Made by a program: the position numbers and the translations under genes. Source: Mycolicibacterium bacteremicum (GTDB taxonomy: Bacteria > Actinomycetota > Actinomycetes > Mycobacteriales > Mycobacteriaceae). Taken from it: a stretch of 64,000 bases of DNA. Positions 17,454 through 27,518 of the stretch are shown in pieces. Numbering within the stretch: position 1 is the first letter of the stretch; each line of letters opens with the position of its first letter. Below the pieces are notes generated by a model. That model was not told the DNA's origin. It saw nothing but the letters and a program-made list of their open reading frames with translations, and did not search any database. The stretch spans positions 209,990 through 273,989 of the forward strand of contig NZ_MVHJ01000007.1 of assembly GCF_002086115.1 (NCBI RefSeq), read 5' to 3'.

Positions 17454-17897
17454 ATGGCTCGACACCACACCAAGGACAAAGGCGACCTCGGTGTCGCGAA
17501 GGCGTACGCCGATCTGGTCTTCAAGGGCTTTGACGTTCTCATCCCAGCCACCGAGCATGCGCCGTTCGACCTTGTCGCTTACTCAGCGGGCGCATTCCAC
17601 CGCATTCAGGTCAAATACCGGGCGATGCGGCGGGGGATGGTCACCTTGAAACTGAGTTCGAATTGGACCGACCGTCACGGCGTGCACAACACGCCCATGG
17701 ACAAGACCGCCGTCGACGCCATCTGCATCTACTGCCCCGACACCGACGAGTGCTACTAGATCCAGCCCACCGACCACGGCGCGTCGGTCAATCTCCGGAC
17801 CACCCCGACCAAGAACGGTCAGCACAAGCGCATCCTGGAGGCTGCGGCATTCCGCGATCTGCCGGACCCACCCGGCAAAACGCGAGCTTCTGCCTGA
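17454..17897 (+). pseudogene. PD-(D/E)XK group-I-intron-type endonuclease, interrupted by a nonsense codon
   Basis: From ATG 17454 the frame gives 101 residues: KDKGDLGVAKAYADLVFKGF, EHAPFDLVAY and FHRIQVKYR, the PD...QxK core of the I-SspI-like PDDEXK_5 family, then DAICIYCPDTDECY. TAG at 17757-17759 stops it, but the same frame continues with homologous-looking sequence (IQPTDHGASVNLRTT and onward) to TGA 17895-17897. The family consensus at this point reads CY-Y/W, so a single point mutation explains the TAG. A 101-residue truncated protein may still be made. It lies 95 bp from tRNA-Arg, and such enzymes are classically encoded in tRNA introns. Confidence 0.75.
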
Positions 17898-18002
17898 AGC
17901 CTGTGAGCTTCGGCGCTCCCCACGAAAGGGGCGTCACGCCCACGCCGCGCCGACTAGCGTGGACGCTGCACAAGCGGCGTTATCAGGAGGAGAGTTCGCG
18001 CG

Positions 18003-19472
18003 ATGAGCAGAGTGCCGTTGGACGCGGCGGGGCTGCCCCAGAAGTTGAACGGCGTCGACACGCTACTGCACCGGGGCGAGGCGAATCCGCGGACGCGCTC
18101 GGGGATCATGGGCGTCGAACTTCTTGACACCACCCCCGATTGGGAACGGTTCCGCGCTGTGTTCGAACAGGCGTCGCGCAAGGTGCTCCGGCTGCGGCAG
18201 AAGGTCGTGATGCCGACGCTGCCGACGGCATCGCCGCGCTGGGTGGTCGATCCCGACTTCAACCTCGATTTCCACGTACGACGGGTCCGGGTCCCGGAGC
18301 CGGGTGGCCTGCGCGAGGTCCTCGACCTCGCCGAGATCTACCTGCAGTCGCCGATGGACATCACCCGTCCGCTGTGGAACGCCACCCTGGTCGAGGGCCT
18401 CGCCGACGGCCGCGCCGCGACCATCCTGCACCTGAGCCACGCCGTCGCCGACGGGGTCGGCACCGTCGAGATGTTCGCCCATATCTACAACCTGGAACGC
18501 GATGTGGAGCTCGGCGCCCTTGCGCCGCTGCCGATCCCGCAGGATCTGTCGTCGGCCGACCTGATGAAGCTGGGCATCAACCGGATGCCGATGAAGATCA
18601 CCAACAGCGTGCTGGGTCTCGTCGGTGGGGCGGTACAGGCGGTCACCAATGTGGTGCGTGATCCCGCGTCGGCGGTCAGCGGTGTCGTCGACTACGCGCT
18701 GTCGACCACCCGGGTGTCCCGGCCGGTGGCCGATCACTCGCCGCTGCTGCGCCGGCGCAGCCTGAACTCCCGCAGCGAGGCGATCGACATCGTCTTCTCC
18801 GAGTTGCACCAGGCCGCCAAGGCGGCGGGCGGCTCGATCAACGACGTCTACCTGGCCGGCCTGTGCGGGGCACTGCGGCACTACCACGTCGCCAAGGGCA
18901 TGCCGATCGACACGCTGCCGATGGCGGTACCGGTGAACCTGCGATCCGATGACGACCCGGCCGGCGGAAACCGCTTCGCCGGAATCAATCTCGCCGCACC
19001 CATCGGAATCGCCGACCCGCAGCGACGGATCAAGGCCATCCGCTCGCAGATGACGAGCAAGCGTGAGGAACGCGCCATCGACATGGTGGGATCCATCGCG
19101 CCGATCGCCAGCTTCCTGCCGGATGCCGTGCTGGAGTCGGTCGCCGGGTCGGTGGTCAACTCCGACGTGCAAGCCTCCAATGTGCCCGTCTACCCCGGCG
19201 ATACCTTCATCGCGGGGGCAAAGGTACTGCGGCACTACGGACTCGGGCCACTGCCCGGGGTGGCGATGATGACGGTGCTGGTATCGCGCGGCGGGTACGT
19301 CACCGTCACCACACGGTATGACCGGGCCGCCTTCAGCGACGACGAGTTGTGGCAGCGCAGCCTGGTCCGGGGGTTCGACGAGATCCTGGCGCTCGGCGGC
19401 GATGGCCGGACCGTGGCCGCGTCGTTCACCGTGCCCGATGACATATCCTCGAATGGGAGTGCAGCGCAATGA
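18003..19472 (+). CDS. Wax ester synthase/diacylglycerol acyltransferase (WS/DGAT) family protein
   Basis: The 489-residue protein is normal WS/DGAT length. The catalytic HHxxxDG motif appears as HLSHAVADGVG, so the second His, Asp and Gly are kept while the first His is Ser. Other family segments are NLDFHVRRVRVP, PLWNATLVEGL and PVNLRSDDDPAGGNRFAGI. ATG 18003 follows AGGAGG (17985-17990). The order WS/DGAT-plsC-plsB2 is recalled as Rv2484c-Rv2483c-Rv2482c, suggesting coupled glycerolipid and triacylglycerol synthesis. The acyl-CoA acceptor is unproven. The stop overlaps plsC as ATGA. Confidence 0.9.
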   Translation: MSRVPLDAAGLPQKLNGVDTLLHRGEANPRTRSGIMGVELLDTTPDWERFRAVFEQASRKVLRLRQKVVMPTLPTASPRWVVDPDFNLDFHVRRVRVPEPGGLREVLDLAEIYLQSPMDITRPLWNATLVEGLADGRAATILHLSHAVADGVGTVEMFAHIYNLERDVELGALAPLPIPQDLSSADLMKLGINRMPMKITNSVLGLVGGAVQAVTNVVRDPASAVSGVVDYALSTTRVSRPVADHSPLLRRRSLNSRSEAIDIVFSELHQAAKAAGGSINDVYLAGLCGALRHYHVAKGMPIDTLPMAVPVNLRSDDDPAGGNRFAGINLAAPIGIADPQRRIKAIRSQMTSKREERAIDMVGSIAPIASFLPDAVLESVAGSVVNSDVQASNVPVYPGDTFIAGAKVLRHYGLGPLPGVAMMTVLVSRGGYVTVTTRYDRAAFSDDELWQRSLVRGFDEILALGGDGRTVAASFTVPDDISSNGSAAQ

Positions 19473-20989
19473 GTCCCGCCGACGGCGAGTCCAAGGTCAT
19501 GCGGCTGCCGGGCACCGTCGCCGAGATCGAGGCCAGCCCGCCGGGCCCGGAGGTCGGCGCGTTTTTCGATCTGGACGGAACCCTGGTGGCCGGCTTCACC
19601 GGCGTACTGATGACCCAGGACCGGTTGCGCCGGCGGCAGATGAGCGCAGGCGAGTTCATCGGCATGGTGCAGGCCGGCATCAACCATCAGCTGGGCCGAT
19701 CGGAATTCGAGGACCTGATCGGCAAGGGCGCCCGCATGCTGCACGGGAACTCGCTCAGCGACCTCGACGAGCTGGGGGAGCGGCTGTTCGTCCAGCATGT
19801 CCGCAACCGCATCTACCCGGAGATGCGCGCCCTGGTGCGCGCACACCAGGCCCGCGGGCACACCGTGGTGCTCAGTTCGTCGGCCCTGACCGTGCAGGTC
19901 GAGCCCGTCGCCCGGTTCCTGGGCATCGACAACATCCTGAGCAACAAGTTCATCGCCGACGAGGACGGTCTCATCACCGGGGAGGTCGCCGAACCGATCA
20001 TCTGGGGTCCCGGCAAAGCCCATGCGGTGCAGAAGTTTTCGGCCGAGAACGGCGTGGACCTGTCCAAGAGCTACTTCTACGCCGACGGCGACGAGGACGT
20101 CGCGCTGATGTATCTGGTCGGCAACCCGCGCCCGACCAATCCGGCCGGCAAGCTGGCCGCGGTGGCCGCCAAACGCGGCTGGCCGATCCTGAAGTTCAGC
20201 AGCCGCAGCGGCAGCAGTCCGATCTCTCAACTGCGCACCCTGGCCAGCCTGGCCACCATTCCGACGGTGGCCGCCGGTGCCATCGGTGTCGGCCTGCTCA
20301 CCCGCAACAAACGGATCGGCGTCAACTTCTTCACGTCCAACTGGAGCAAGCTGCTGATGTTGACCACCGGCATCGAGCTTAACGTGCTCGGGCGCGAGAA
20401 TCTGACCGCGCAGCGGCCGGCGGTCTTCATCTTCAACCACCGCAACCAAGCCGACCCGTTCATCGCCGGGCGGCTGGTCGGCGTCGACTTCACCAGTGTC
20501 GGCAAGAAGGAGCTGGAGAAGAACCCGCTGATGGGCCCGCTGGGCAAGGTGATGGACGCCGCCTTCATCGACCGTGAGGACACCCAGTCGGCGGTGGAAG
20601 GCCTGCAGAAGGTCGAAGAGCTTGCGCGCAAGGGCCTTTCCATCATGATCGCCCCCGAGGGGACCCGGCTGGACACCACCGAGGTGGGGCCGTTCAAGAA
20701 GGGGCCGTTCCGTATCGCGATGGCCGCCGGCATCCCCATCGTGCCGATCGTCATCCGCAATGCCGAAGTCATCGCCGCCCGCGATTCCAGCACCTTCAGC
20801 GCCGGCAAGGTCGACGTCGCGGTGTTCCCGCCGATCCCCATCGACGACTGGACCCACGACAACCTGTCCGAGCGCATCGACGAGGTGCGCGCGCTCTATC
20901 TCGACACCCTGCGGAACTGGCCCGTCGGTGATCTGCCGGACCACGCCATCTACCACCACGGGAAGGACGCCAGTGAAGCCGGTCGCTGA
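19469..20989 (+). CDS. plsC: Bifunctional HAD-phosphatase/1-acylglycerol-3-phosphate acyltransferase
   Basis: The 506-residue protein has two domains. N-terminal HAD-IB phosphatase (about 25-230): [26 protein letters not shown] and [14 protein letters not shown]-terminal PlsC acyltransferase (about 300-500): [12 protein letters not shown] carries H-x4-[12 protein letters not shown] carries the EGTR block. A hydrophobic stretch at about 250-275 links them. It acylates lysophosphatidate to phosphatidate; the phosphatase substrate is uncertain. It overlaps the WS/DGAT stop by 4 nt, and its 3' end overlaps the plsB start by 17 nt. Confidence 0.92.
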   Translation: MSPADGESKVMRLPGTVAEIEASPPGPEVGAFFDLDGTLVAGFTGVLMTQDRLRRRQMSAGEFIGMVQAGINHQLGRSEFEDLIGKGARMLHGNSLSDLDELGERLFVQHVRNRIYPEMRALVRAHQARGHTVVLSSSALTVQVEPVARFLGIDNILSNKFIADEDGLITGEVAEPIIWGPGKAHAVQKFSAENGVDLSKSYFYADGDEDVALMYLVGNPRPTNPAGKLAAVAAKRGWPILKFSSRSGSSPISQLRTLASLATIPTVAAGAIGVGLLTRNKRIGVNFFTSNWSKLLMLTTGIELNVLGRENLTAQRPAVFIFNHRNQADPFIAGRLVGVDFTSVGKKELEKNPLMGPLGKVMDAAFIDREDTQSAVEGLQKVEELARKGLSIMIAPEGTRLDTTEVGPFKKGPFRIAMAAGIPIVPIVIRNAEVIAARDSSTFSAGKVDVAVFPPIPIDDWTHDNLSERIDEVRALYLDTLRNWPVGDLPDHAIYHHGKDASEAGR

Positions 20990-23318
20990 GGACTTCGCCA
21001 GCTTCAGCCCGACCGGTGACACCCTGGTGTTGGCCGCGGTCGGCTCACCCGCCGAGCAACAACTGCTCGACGACTGGTTGGCCCAACAGCACCGCGAACG
21101 GCCCGAGGCGCGCGTCGAGGTCCTGCTGCTGCCCGACCATTCCGACGATCCGCCGGCCACCGTGATGGCCCGGCTGGTCGAGCTGCTCTCCGCCGACCCG
21201 GACCGGTCGGTGGTGCCAGTACGCATCTTCTGGGTACCGGGCGGGCTGCCGACCCGGTCCAAGGTGGTGTCGCTGATCTCCGGTCGCGACACCTATCGCC
21301 CGCCCGAACTGCTGCAGCGCCGCATCCTGCGCAGAGACCCCGCGCGGGCCCGGGTGGTCGCCGGCGAGCCGGCCAAGGTCTCCGAGCTGCACCAACAGTG
21401 GCAGGACACCACCACCGCCGAAAACCCCCGCGAATTCGCGCGTTTCGTCATCCGGCGGGCGATCCTGGCGATCGAGCGGGTGGAACTGCGGCTGCTCGGG
21501 CCCGAGTACAAGTCACCCCGGCTGGTCAAACCGGAGATGTTGGCGTCGGCGCGGTTCCGGGAGGGGCTGGACCAGATTCCCGGCGCCACCGTGGAGAAGG
21601 CCGGTGAGATGCTCGATGAGCTGTCCACCGGGTGGAGCCGGTTCTCCGTCGACCTGATCCCCACCCTCGGCCGGGCCATCTTCAGTCGCGGCTTCGACCC
21701 GCACATCGACTACGACCGCACCGAGATCGAGGCCATGCGGGGGTCGCTGGAGGTCCATCCGGCCGTCCTGCTGTTCTCGCACCGCTCCTACCTCGACGGC
21801 GTGATCGTCCCGGTTGCCATGCAGGAGAACCGGTTACCACCGGTGCACACCTTCGCCGGGATCAACCTGTCCTTCGGGTTCATGGGTCCGATCTTCCGGC
21901 ACTCCGGCGTCATCTTCCTGCGCCGCAAGCTCGACGACCCGCTCTACAAGTACGTGCTGCGCCAGTTCGTCGGCTACATCGTCGAGAAGCGGTTCAACCT
22001 CAACTGGTCCATCGAGGGCACCCGGTCACGCACCGGAAAGATGTTGCCGCCCAAACTCGGTCTGCTGTCCTACGTCGCCGACGCCTACCTCGACGGCCGC
22101 AGCGAGGACATCCTGCTGCAGCCGGTCTCCATCAGCTTCGACCAGCTCCACGAGACCGCCGAGTACGCCGAGTACGCCCGCGGCGGAGAGAAGACCCCGG
22201 AAAGCTTCAGCTGGCTCTACAACTTCATCAAGGCCCAGGGCGAACGCAACTACGGCAAGATCTACGTCCGCTTCCCCGAAGCGGTGTCGATGCGCCAGTA
22301 CCTGGGTGAACCCAACGGGCCGATCGCTGCGGATCAGGACGCCAAACGCCTGGCCATGCAGAAGATGGCCTTCGAGGTGGCCTGGCGCATCGTGCAGGTC
22401 ACCCCGGTCAACGCCACCGGGTTGGTGTCGGCCCTGCTGCTCGCCTCGCGTGGGGTGGCGCTGACCGTCGACCAGCTGCACCACACCTTCGCCGACTCGC
22501 TGGATTACCTCGAACGCCGCCAGATCCCGATGACCAACAGCGTGCTGCGGCTGCGCACCAAGGAGGGGGTGCGGGCCGCGGTGGACGCGCTCTCGGGCGG
22601 TCACCCGGTCACCCGGGTCGACGGTGGCCGCGAACCGGTGTGGCGGATCGCCCCGGAGAACGAACACGAGGCGGCGTTCTACCGCAACTCGATCATCTAC
22701 GCCTTCCTGGAGACCTCGATCATCGAGCTGGCGCTGGCGCACGCGGCCACCGCAGGCTCGGATTGGCTGGACGCGTTCTGGTCGCAGGTGCTGCGGCTGC
22801 GCGACCTGCTCAAGTTCGAGTTCTACTTCGCCGACTCGGCCGCTTTCCGGGAGAACGTGACGCGGGAGATGTCGTGGGTGCAGGGCTGGGAGGAACGCAT
22901 CGCGCAGGGCCCGGAGTCGATCCTGGAGCTGCTGCGCATCAAGCAGCCGCTGCTCGGTGCCGCGATGCTGCGCCCGTTCTTCGAGGCCTACGAGATCGTG
23001 GCCGATGTGCTGCGTGACGCCTCGGCCGAGATCGCCGAACCCGACCTGACCAAGCTCGCCCTCGGGGTGGGCCGCCAGCACGTCGCCCAGGGCAAGGTGC
23101 GCAGCGCCGAGTCGGTATCGGCGCTGCTGTTCGCGACCGCCCGCCAGGTGGTCGCCGATCAGAACCTGCTGCGTCGCGCGCCGGACCTGTCCGAACGGCG
23201 CGAGGCGTTCCTGCGGGAGATCCGCGGCATCCTGGCCGACCTGAACACCGTGGAGAAGACGGCGTTCAGTCAGTACCGCAAACGTGAGCGGGAGTTACGC
23301 CGCCCCGCGGCCGGCTGA
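20973..23318 (+). CDS. plsB: Glycerol-3-phosphate acyltransferase, PlsB2-type
   Basis: The protein is 781 residues from GTG 20973, with GGAAGGA at 20961-20967; M. tuberculosis PlsB2 is of similar length. PlsB motifs appear in order: [11 protein letters not shown] (H-x4-D), [36 protein letters not shown] and [13 protein letters not shown]. It makes lysophosphatidate, the substrate of the PlsC domain encoded just upstream, so the two steps of phosphatidate synthesis are adjacent. The in-frame extension upstream to 20760 lies inside plsC and is rejected. Confidence 0.93.
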   Translation: MKPVAEDFASFSPTGDTLVLAAVGSPAEQQLLDDWLAQQHRERPEARVEVLLLPDHSDDPPATVMARLVELLSADPDRSVVPVRIFWVPGGLPTRSKVVSLISGRDTYRPPELLQRRILRRDPARARVVAGEPAKVSELHQQWQDTTTAENPREFARFVIRRAILAIERVELRLLGPEYKSPRLVKPEMLASARFREGLDQIPGATVEKAGEMLDELSTGWSRFSVDLIPTLGRAIFSRGFDPHIDYDRTEIEAMRGSLEVHPAVLLFSHRSYLDGVIVPVAMQENRLPPVHTFAGINLSFGFMGPIFRHSGVIFLRRKLDDPLYKYVLRQFVGYIVEKRFNLNWSIEGTRSRTGKMLPPKLGLLSYVADAYLDGRSEDILLQPVSISFDQLHETAEYAEYARGGEKTPESFSWLYNFIKAQGERNYGKIYVRFPEAVSMRQYLGEPNGPIAADQDAKRLAMQKMAFEVAWRIVQVTPVNATGLVSALLLASRGVALTVDQLHHTFADSLDYLERRQIPMTNSVLRLRTKEGVRAAVDALSGGHPVTRVDGGREPVWRIAPENEHEAAFYRNSIIYAFLETSIIELALAHAATAGSDWLDAFWSQVLRLRDLLKFEFYFADSAAFRENVTREMSWVQGWEERIAQGPESILELLRIKQPLLGAAMLRPFFEAYEIVADVLRDASAEIAEPDLTKLALGVGRQHVAQGKVRSAESVSALLFATARQVVADQNLLRRAPDLSERREAFLREIRGILADLNTVEKTAFSQYRKRERELRRPAAG

Positions 23319-23341
23319 GGCGCCCACATACCCTGGACGGC

Positions 23342-25351
23342 ATGACTACCGTCGCGCCGCCGGTGCGCGCAGCCACCGTGTGGCCGACGCTGTGGGGCGT
23401 CGCGCTGCTGGCCGGAGCGGTCGCCGCAGGCGTCGGCGGCCTGTCGCTCGTCGACGCACTGGCCGCCACCGGCCTGCCCGATCCCGGCCCGGCCACCACC
23501 TACGGGCTGCCCTTCGTCCGCGCCGCCGGCGAGATCGCCGCCGCCGTCGCCGTCGGCTCCTTCCTGATGGCCGCGTTCCTGGTCCCGCCGCAACGCACCG
23601 GGGTGCTCGACGTGGCCGGCTACCGGGCGTTGCGCACCGGCACCGTCGCCTCCGGCGTCTGGACGGTGTGCGCCGTACTGCTGGTGCCGCTGACGGTCTC
23701 CGACATCACCGGCGCCCCGCTGAGCGACCGACTCAACCCGCTCGACGTCTGGACCGTGGCCAGCATGGTCGAGACCGCCGGCACCTGGCGCTGGACGGCC
23801 CTGCTGGCGGCCATCGTGACCGTCGTCAGCATCCCGGTACTGCGGTGGTCCTGGACGCCGGTGTTGCTGGCCGGATCGCTGCTCACCCTGCTGCCCCTCG
23901 CCCTGACCGGGCACTCGTCCTCCGGTGGCAGCCATGACATCGCCACCAACAGCCTGCTCATCCACCTGATCGCCGGCGTGGTGTGGGCCGGCGGACTGCT
24001 GGCGCTGTGGGCGCTGGCGGTCCGCGGTGGGGAGCACATCGACGTGGCCGCGCGGCGGTTCTCCGCGATCGCGCTGTGGTGCTTCGCCGCCATGGCGCTG
24101 TCCGGCATCGGCAATGCGCTGGTCCGCATCAGCCCCGCCGACCTGTTCACCCAGACCTATGGGTGGCTGCTGATCGGCAAGGCGACAGCACTGGTGGTGC
24201 TCGGCGCGCTGGGTTGGCTGCAGCGGCGCAGCAGCGTCACCGCGCTGGCGGCCGACCCGACCGACCGGCGCGCGCTGGTACGGCTGGCCTTCGTCGAATC
24301 GCTGGTCTTCGGGGTCGCCTTCGGTCTCGCGGTGGCGCTGGGCCGGACCCCGCCCCCGCCACCGGAGCGGCTGCCCTCGATCACCGAGGTCGCCATCGGT
24401 TACGACCTGTCGGGCCCGCCGACGCTGGCGCGGGTCCTGTTCGAGTGGCGCTTCGATCTGATCTTCGGCACCGCCGCGGTCGTGTTCGCCGCGATCTATC
24501 TCGCCGGGGTGGTGCGGCTGCGCCGGCGTGGCGACGCGTGGCCGACGGGCCGGATCATCGCCTGGTTGCTGGGCTGCGCGGCGCTGTTGTTCGCCACGTC
24601 ATCGGGCCTGGGCCGCTACATGCCGGCCATGTTCAGCATGCACATGGCGGCGCACATGCTGCTCTCGATGCTGGTGCCGGTGCTGCTGGTACTCGGAGCG
24701 CCGGTGACGCTGGCGCTGCGGGCGTTGCCGACGGCCGGCAGAGAGCGTCCACCCGGCCCGCGCGAGTGGCTGCTGGCCGCGCTGCACAGCCGGGTGTCAC
24801 AGTTCCTCACCAATCCGATCGTGGCGACCGCGATCTTCGTGGCCGGCTTCTACGGGCTGTATTTCGGCGGCATCTTCGGCGCGGCCGCCGACAGCCACGG
24901 CGCACACCTGGCGATGAACCTGCACTTCCTGCTCAGTGGCTATCTCTTCTACTGGGTGGTCATCGGTGTCGACCCGACACCGCGGCCGATCCCGCCGCTG
25001 GGCAAGCTGGCGATGGTGTTCGGGTCCCTGCCGCTGCACGCCTTCTTCGGGGTGGTGCTGATGGGGATGAACACCGTGCTGGCCGGCGACTTCTATCGCT
25101 CACTGCAGCTGCCGTGGCACACCGATCTGCTCGCCGACCAGAAACTCGGCGGCGGCATCGCGTGGTCGGCGGGCGAGGTCCCGCTGGTGTTGGTGATGCT
25201 GGCGCTGTTGGTCCAATGGCGGCGCAGCGACAACCGTGCCGCGAAGCGGCTGGACCGCGCCGCCGACCGCGATGAGGACGCCGAGCTGGCCGCCTACAAC
25301 AACATGCTTGCCAAGCTCGCGCAGATCGAGGACCGCAACAAGACCACATAG
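23342..25351 (+). CDS. CopD/CtaG fusion integral membrane protein
   Basis: This 669-residue polytopic protein has two halves: residues about 1-330 resemble CopD copper-resistance membrane proteins (paired His/Met in transmembrane segments, LIHLIAGVVWAGGLLALWAL), and about 340-620 a caa3_CtaG domain (MFSMHMAAHMLLSMLVPVLL, HFLLSGYLFYWVVIG). About fourteen hydrophobic segments are visible. The tail is a charged coil. The M. tuberculosis counterpart is probably Rv0102. Copper uptake or delivery to cytochrome oxidase is the family-level inference. It starts 24 nt after plsB and converges on the kinase gene across a long hairpin. Confidence 0.87.
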   Translation: MTTVAPPVRAATVWPTLWGVALLAGAVAAGVGGLSLVDALAATGLPDPGPATTYGLPFVRAAGEIAAAVAVGSFLMAAFLVPPQRTGVLDVAGYRALRTGTVASGVWTVCAVLLVPLTVSDITGAPLSDRLNPLDVWTVASMVETAGTWRWTALLAAIVTVVSIPVLRWSWTPVLLAGSLLTLLPLALTGHSSSGGSHDIATNSLLIHLIAGVVWAGGLLALWALAVRGGEHIDVAARRFSAIALWCFAAMALSGIGNALVRISPADLFTQTYGWLLIGKATALVVLGALGWLQRRSSVTALAADPTDRRALVRLAFVESLVFGVAFGLAVALGRTPPPPPERLPSITEVAIGYDLSGPPTLARVLFEWRFDLIFGTAAVVFAAIYLAGVVRLRRRGDAWPTGRIIAWLLGCAALLFATSSGLGRYMPAMFSMHMAAHMLLSMLVPVLLVLGAPVTLALRALPTAGRERPPGPREWLLAALHSRVSQFLTNPIVATAIFVAGFYGLYFGGIFGAAADSHGAHLAMNLHFLLSGYLFYWVVIGVDPTPRPIPPLGKLAMVFGSLPLHAFFGVVLMGMNTVLAGDFYRSLQLPWHTDLLADQKLGGGIAWSAGEVPLVLVMLALLVQWRRSDNRAAKRLDRAADRDEDAELAAYNNMLAKLAQIEDRNKTT

Positions 25352-25359
25352 CCGTTGTC

Positions 25360-25414
25360 GAGAGTGACGCTTCGGCGGTTGCAGCGTGCTGGTGACCGCC
25401 GAAACGTCACTCTC
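25360..25414. terminator. Long inverted repeat between convergent genes
   Basis: Arms 25360-25379 (GAGAGTGACGCTTCGGCGGT) and 25395-25414 pair over 20 positions with one mismatch around a 15-nt loop. Placed between the stops of the CopD/CtaG gene and the kinase gene, it should act in both directions. There is no T-run. The core resembles the inverted repeat at 50617-50673. Confidence 0.75.
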
Positions 25415-25426
25415 GCGGGTGAGTCC

Positions 25427-27262
25427 TCAGCTGCCGTAGCTGACCGTGATGGTGCCGTCGCGATTCACCCCGGTGCCCGGCGCCGGATCCTGGCGCACCA
25501 CCCGCGCCCGGTTGTTCCCGCCGGCGTCGACGTCGGGGCCCTTGAGGAACGGGCCGGTATGACCGAGCGCCCTCAGCTGCAGCTGCGCATCGTTGTAGAA
25601 CAGCCCCGTCAGGTCCGGCATCGGGAACTGGTTGCCCCGGGAGACCTTCAGCGTGACGGGCGCGTCGGTGGCCACCGAGGTCCCCGGGGGCGGGTCTGTC
25701 TCGGCCACCTGGCCGATCGGCAGCTCGCTGTCGGCGTCGGCCCGCAGGATGGTGGTGAAACCGGCGGTGTTCAGGTTCTGGGTGGCCTGCTCGACGGGCT
25801 GTCCGATGACATCGGGCAGCGGCCGCGACGACGGCCCGGACCCGACCAGGATGACGATCTCGTTGCTGGTCGCGGAGTCCTGACCGGCGGTCGGTTCGGT
25901 GCCGATGACCCGGTCGAGCTGTTCGGCCGAGGACGCCTGCGGTCGGCGCCGCACCTGCTCGAACCCGGCCTCGCGCAACGCGTCCACTGCTTCCTCGTAG
26001 GACATCGATGCGACGTCGGGCACGCGGCGCTGCTCTGGTCCGGTCGACACGTTGACGGTGATGTCGCCGCCCTCCGAGATCGACGAACCCGCCGCCGGAT
26101 CCGTGCTTATCACCTGACCGGCCTGCACCGAGCCGTCCGGCATGGTGTCCACCGTGGGATTCAGGCCGCTGTCCTGCAGCTGGCTGACCGCGGCCGCGCG
26201 GTCGAGTCCCCGCACGTCGGGCACCGGGATCCGGTTCATCGCGCCGACGGCATAGATACCGCCGACCACCAGTGCGAGCACCGCGGCAAGTGCCCCCGCA
26301 ATCGCCCATCGTCGCGACCGGGTGCGCGGACGCTGCGCGGGCAACGTCAGCGTGTGCGGGCCGGCGACGGGCGCGGTCTCATCGGTCTCGCCCGCTGCGG
26401 GAGCCGGTGCCAGTGGGGCGGTGCCCGCCCCGACCCGGCGCAGATCTGCCTGCATCTCCGCCGCGCTCTGGTAGCGCTTCTCCGGCTTCTTGGCCAGCGC
26501 GGTGAGCACCACCGCGTCGAGTTCGGGGGTGATGCCGGCATGGCGTTTCGAGGGTGCGACCGGGCGTTCGCGGACGTGCTGATACGCCACCGACAGCGGG
26601 GTGTCACCGGTGAACGGGGCCTGACCGGTGAGCATCTCGTAGAGCACGCATCCGAGCGAGTACACATCGGTGCGGGCGTCGACCTGCTGGCCGCGGGCCT
26701 GCTCGGGGGAGAAGTACGCGGCGGTCCCGACGACGGCGGAGGTCGCGGTCAGCCGGTCGCCGGTGGTGGCGTTCATGGACCGGGCGATCCCGAAGTCCAT
26801 CACCTTCACCGCGCCACTCGGGGTGAGCATGATGTTGGCCGGCTTGATGTCGCGATGCACGATGCCCCGGCCGTGGCTGAACTCCAGCGCCGTGCACACC
26901 CCGTCGATGATCGAGATGGCCTGCTTGGCCGGCAGCGCGCCGTGCTGCTGGATCAGCTGGCCGACGGTGACGCCGTCGACGTACTCCATCACCAGGAACG
27001 GGAGCCTGCCGGTCGGCGTCTGCGCCTCGCCGGTGTCGTATACCGCGACGATCGACGGATGGTTCAGCGCGGCGGTGTGCCGAGCCTCACGCCGGAACCG
27101 CTGGGAGAAGTTCGGGTCGCGGGCCAGATCGGCACGCAGGATCTTGATCGCCACGTCGCGGTGCAACCGGACATCGCGGGCCCGGTGCACCTCCGACATG
27201 CCGCCGAAACCGAGCAGTTCGCCCAGCTCATAGCGATCGGTGAGGCGTTGCGGCATGGTCAT
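25427..27262 (-). CDS. PknB-like Ser/Thr protein kinase with four PASTA domains
   Basis: The protein is 611 residues from ATG 27262 (GGAGG site upstream). Kinase domain: YELGELLGFGGMSEVHRARD, VAIKIL, IVHRDIKPANIM, VMDFGIA, activation segment VVGTAAYFSPEQARG. One transmembrane helix at about 317-342, then four extracellular PASTA repeats beginning VPVPDV/RVPDV/PLPDV/PMPDL. It is clearly a PknB relative but lacks the pknA-pbpA-rodA-pstP neighbourhood of canonical pknB, so I read it as a second copy. PASTA domains bind muropeptides or lipid II in relatives. It is divergent from the ssb-like gene. Confidence 0.9.
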   Translation of the reverse strand: MTMPQRLTDRYELGELLGFGGMSEVHRARDVRLHRDVAIKILRADLARDPNFSQRFRREARHTAALNHPSIVAVYDTGEAQTPTGRLPFLVMEYVDGVTVGQLIQQHGALPAKQAISIIDGVCTALEFSHGRGIVHRDIKPANIMLTPSGAVKVMDFGIARSMNATTGDRLTATSAVVGTAAYFSPEQARGQQVDARTDVYSLGCVLYEMLTGQAPFTGDTPLSVAYQHVRERPVAPSKRHAGITPELDAVVLTALAKKPEKRYQSAAEMQADLRRVGAGTAPLAPAPAAGETDETAPVAGPHTLTLPAQRPRTRSRRWAIAGALAAVLALVVGGIYAVGAMNRIPVPDVRGLDRAAAVSQLQDSGLNPTVDTMPDGSVQAGQVISTDPAAGSSISEGGDITVNVSTGPEQRRVPDVASMSYEEAVDALREAGFEQVRRRPQASSAEQLDRVIGTEPTAGQDSATSNEIVILVGSGPSSRPLPDVIGQPVEQATQNLNTAGFTTILRADADSELPIGQVAETDPPPGTSVATDAPVTLKVSRGNQFPMPDLTGLFYNDAQLQLRALGHTGPFLKGPDVDAGGNNRARVVRQDPAPGTGVNRDGTITVSYGS

Positions 27263-27518
27263 CGCGCGCCTCCGATCACTGTGCTGCCCTCGTGTGCCAC
27301 ACCGTCGATCATGGCTCAAGACGTCGCCCGGGTGGGTGATGGGCTCTCCTACGAGCCGGTGGCGGGCTGTGTGCACAGTTGCCATTTCATCCACAGGCGG
27401 GCAGCCCGGACGGCCTCGGCGCGGGTGACCCGTCGGCGTCCGGACGGTCAATGGGCACAGACCGGTGGCAGGAAGTCCCCGCAGCCGGCGTCGTATCAAC
27501 TGACCGAAAGGCACCGCA

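Noticed and set aside
17201..17533. Plus-strand open frame of 110 codons overlapping the tRNA-Arg
   Set aside because: Its middle is the complement of a perfect tRNA cloverleaf and no ribosome site precedes it.
17454..17759. Calling the 101-codon frame a complete nuclease gene
   Set aside because: The family sequence continues in the same frame past the TAG for another 45 codons, so a broken gene fits better.
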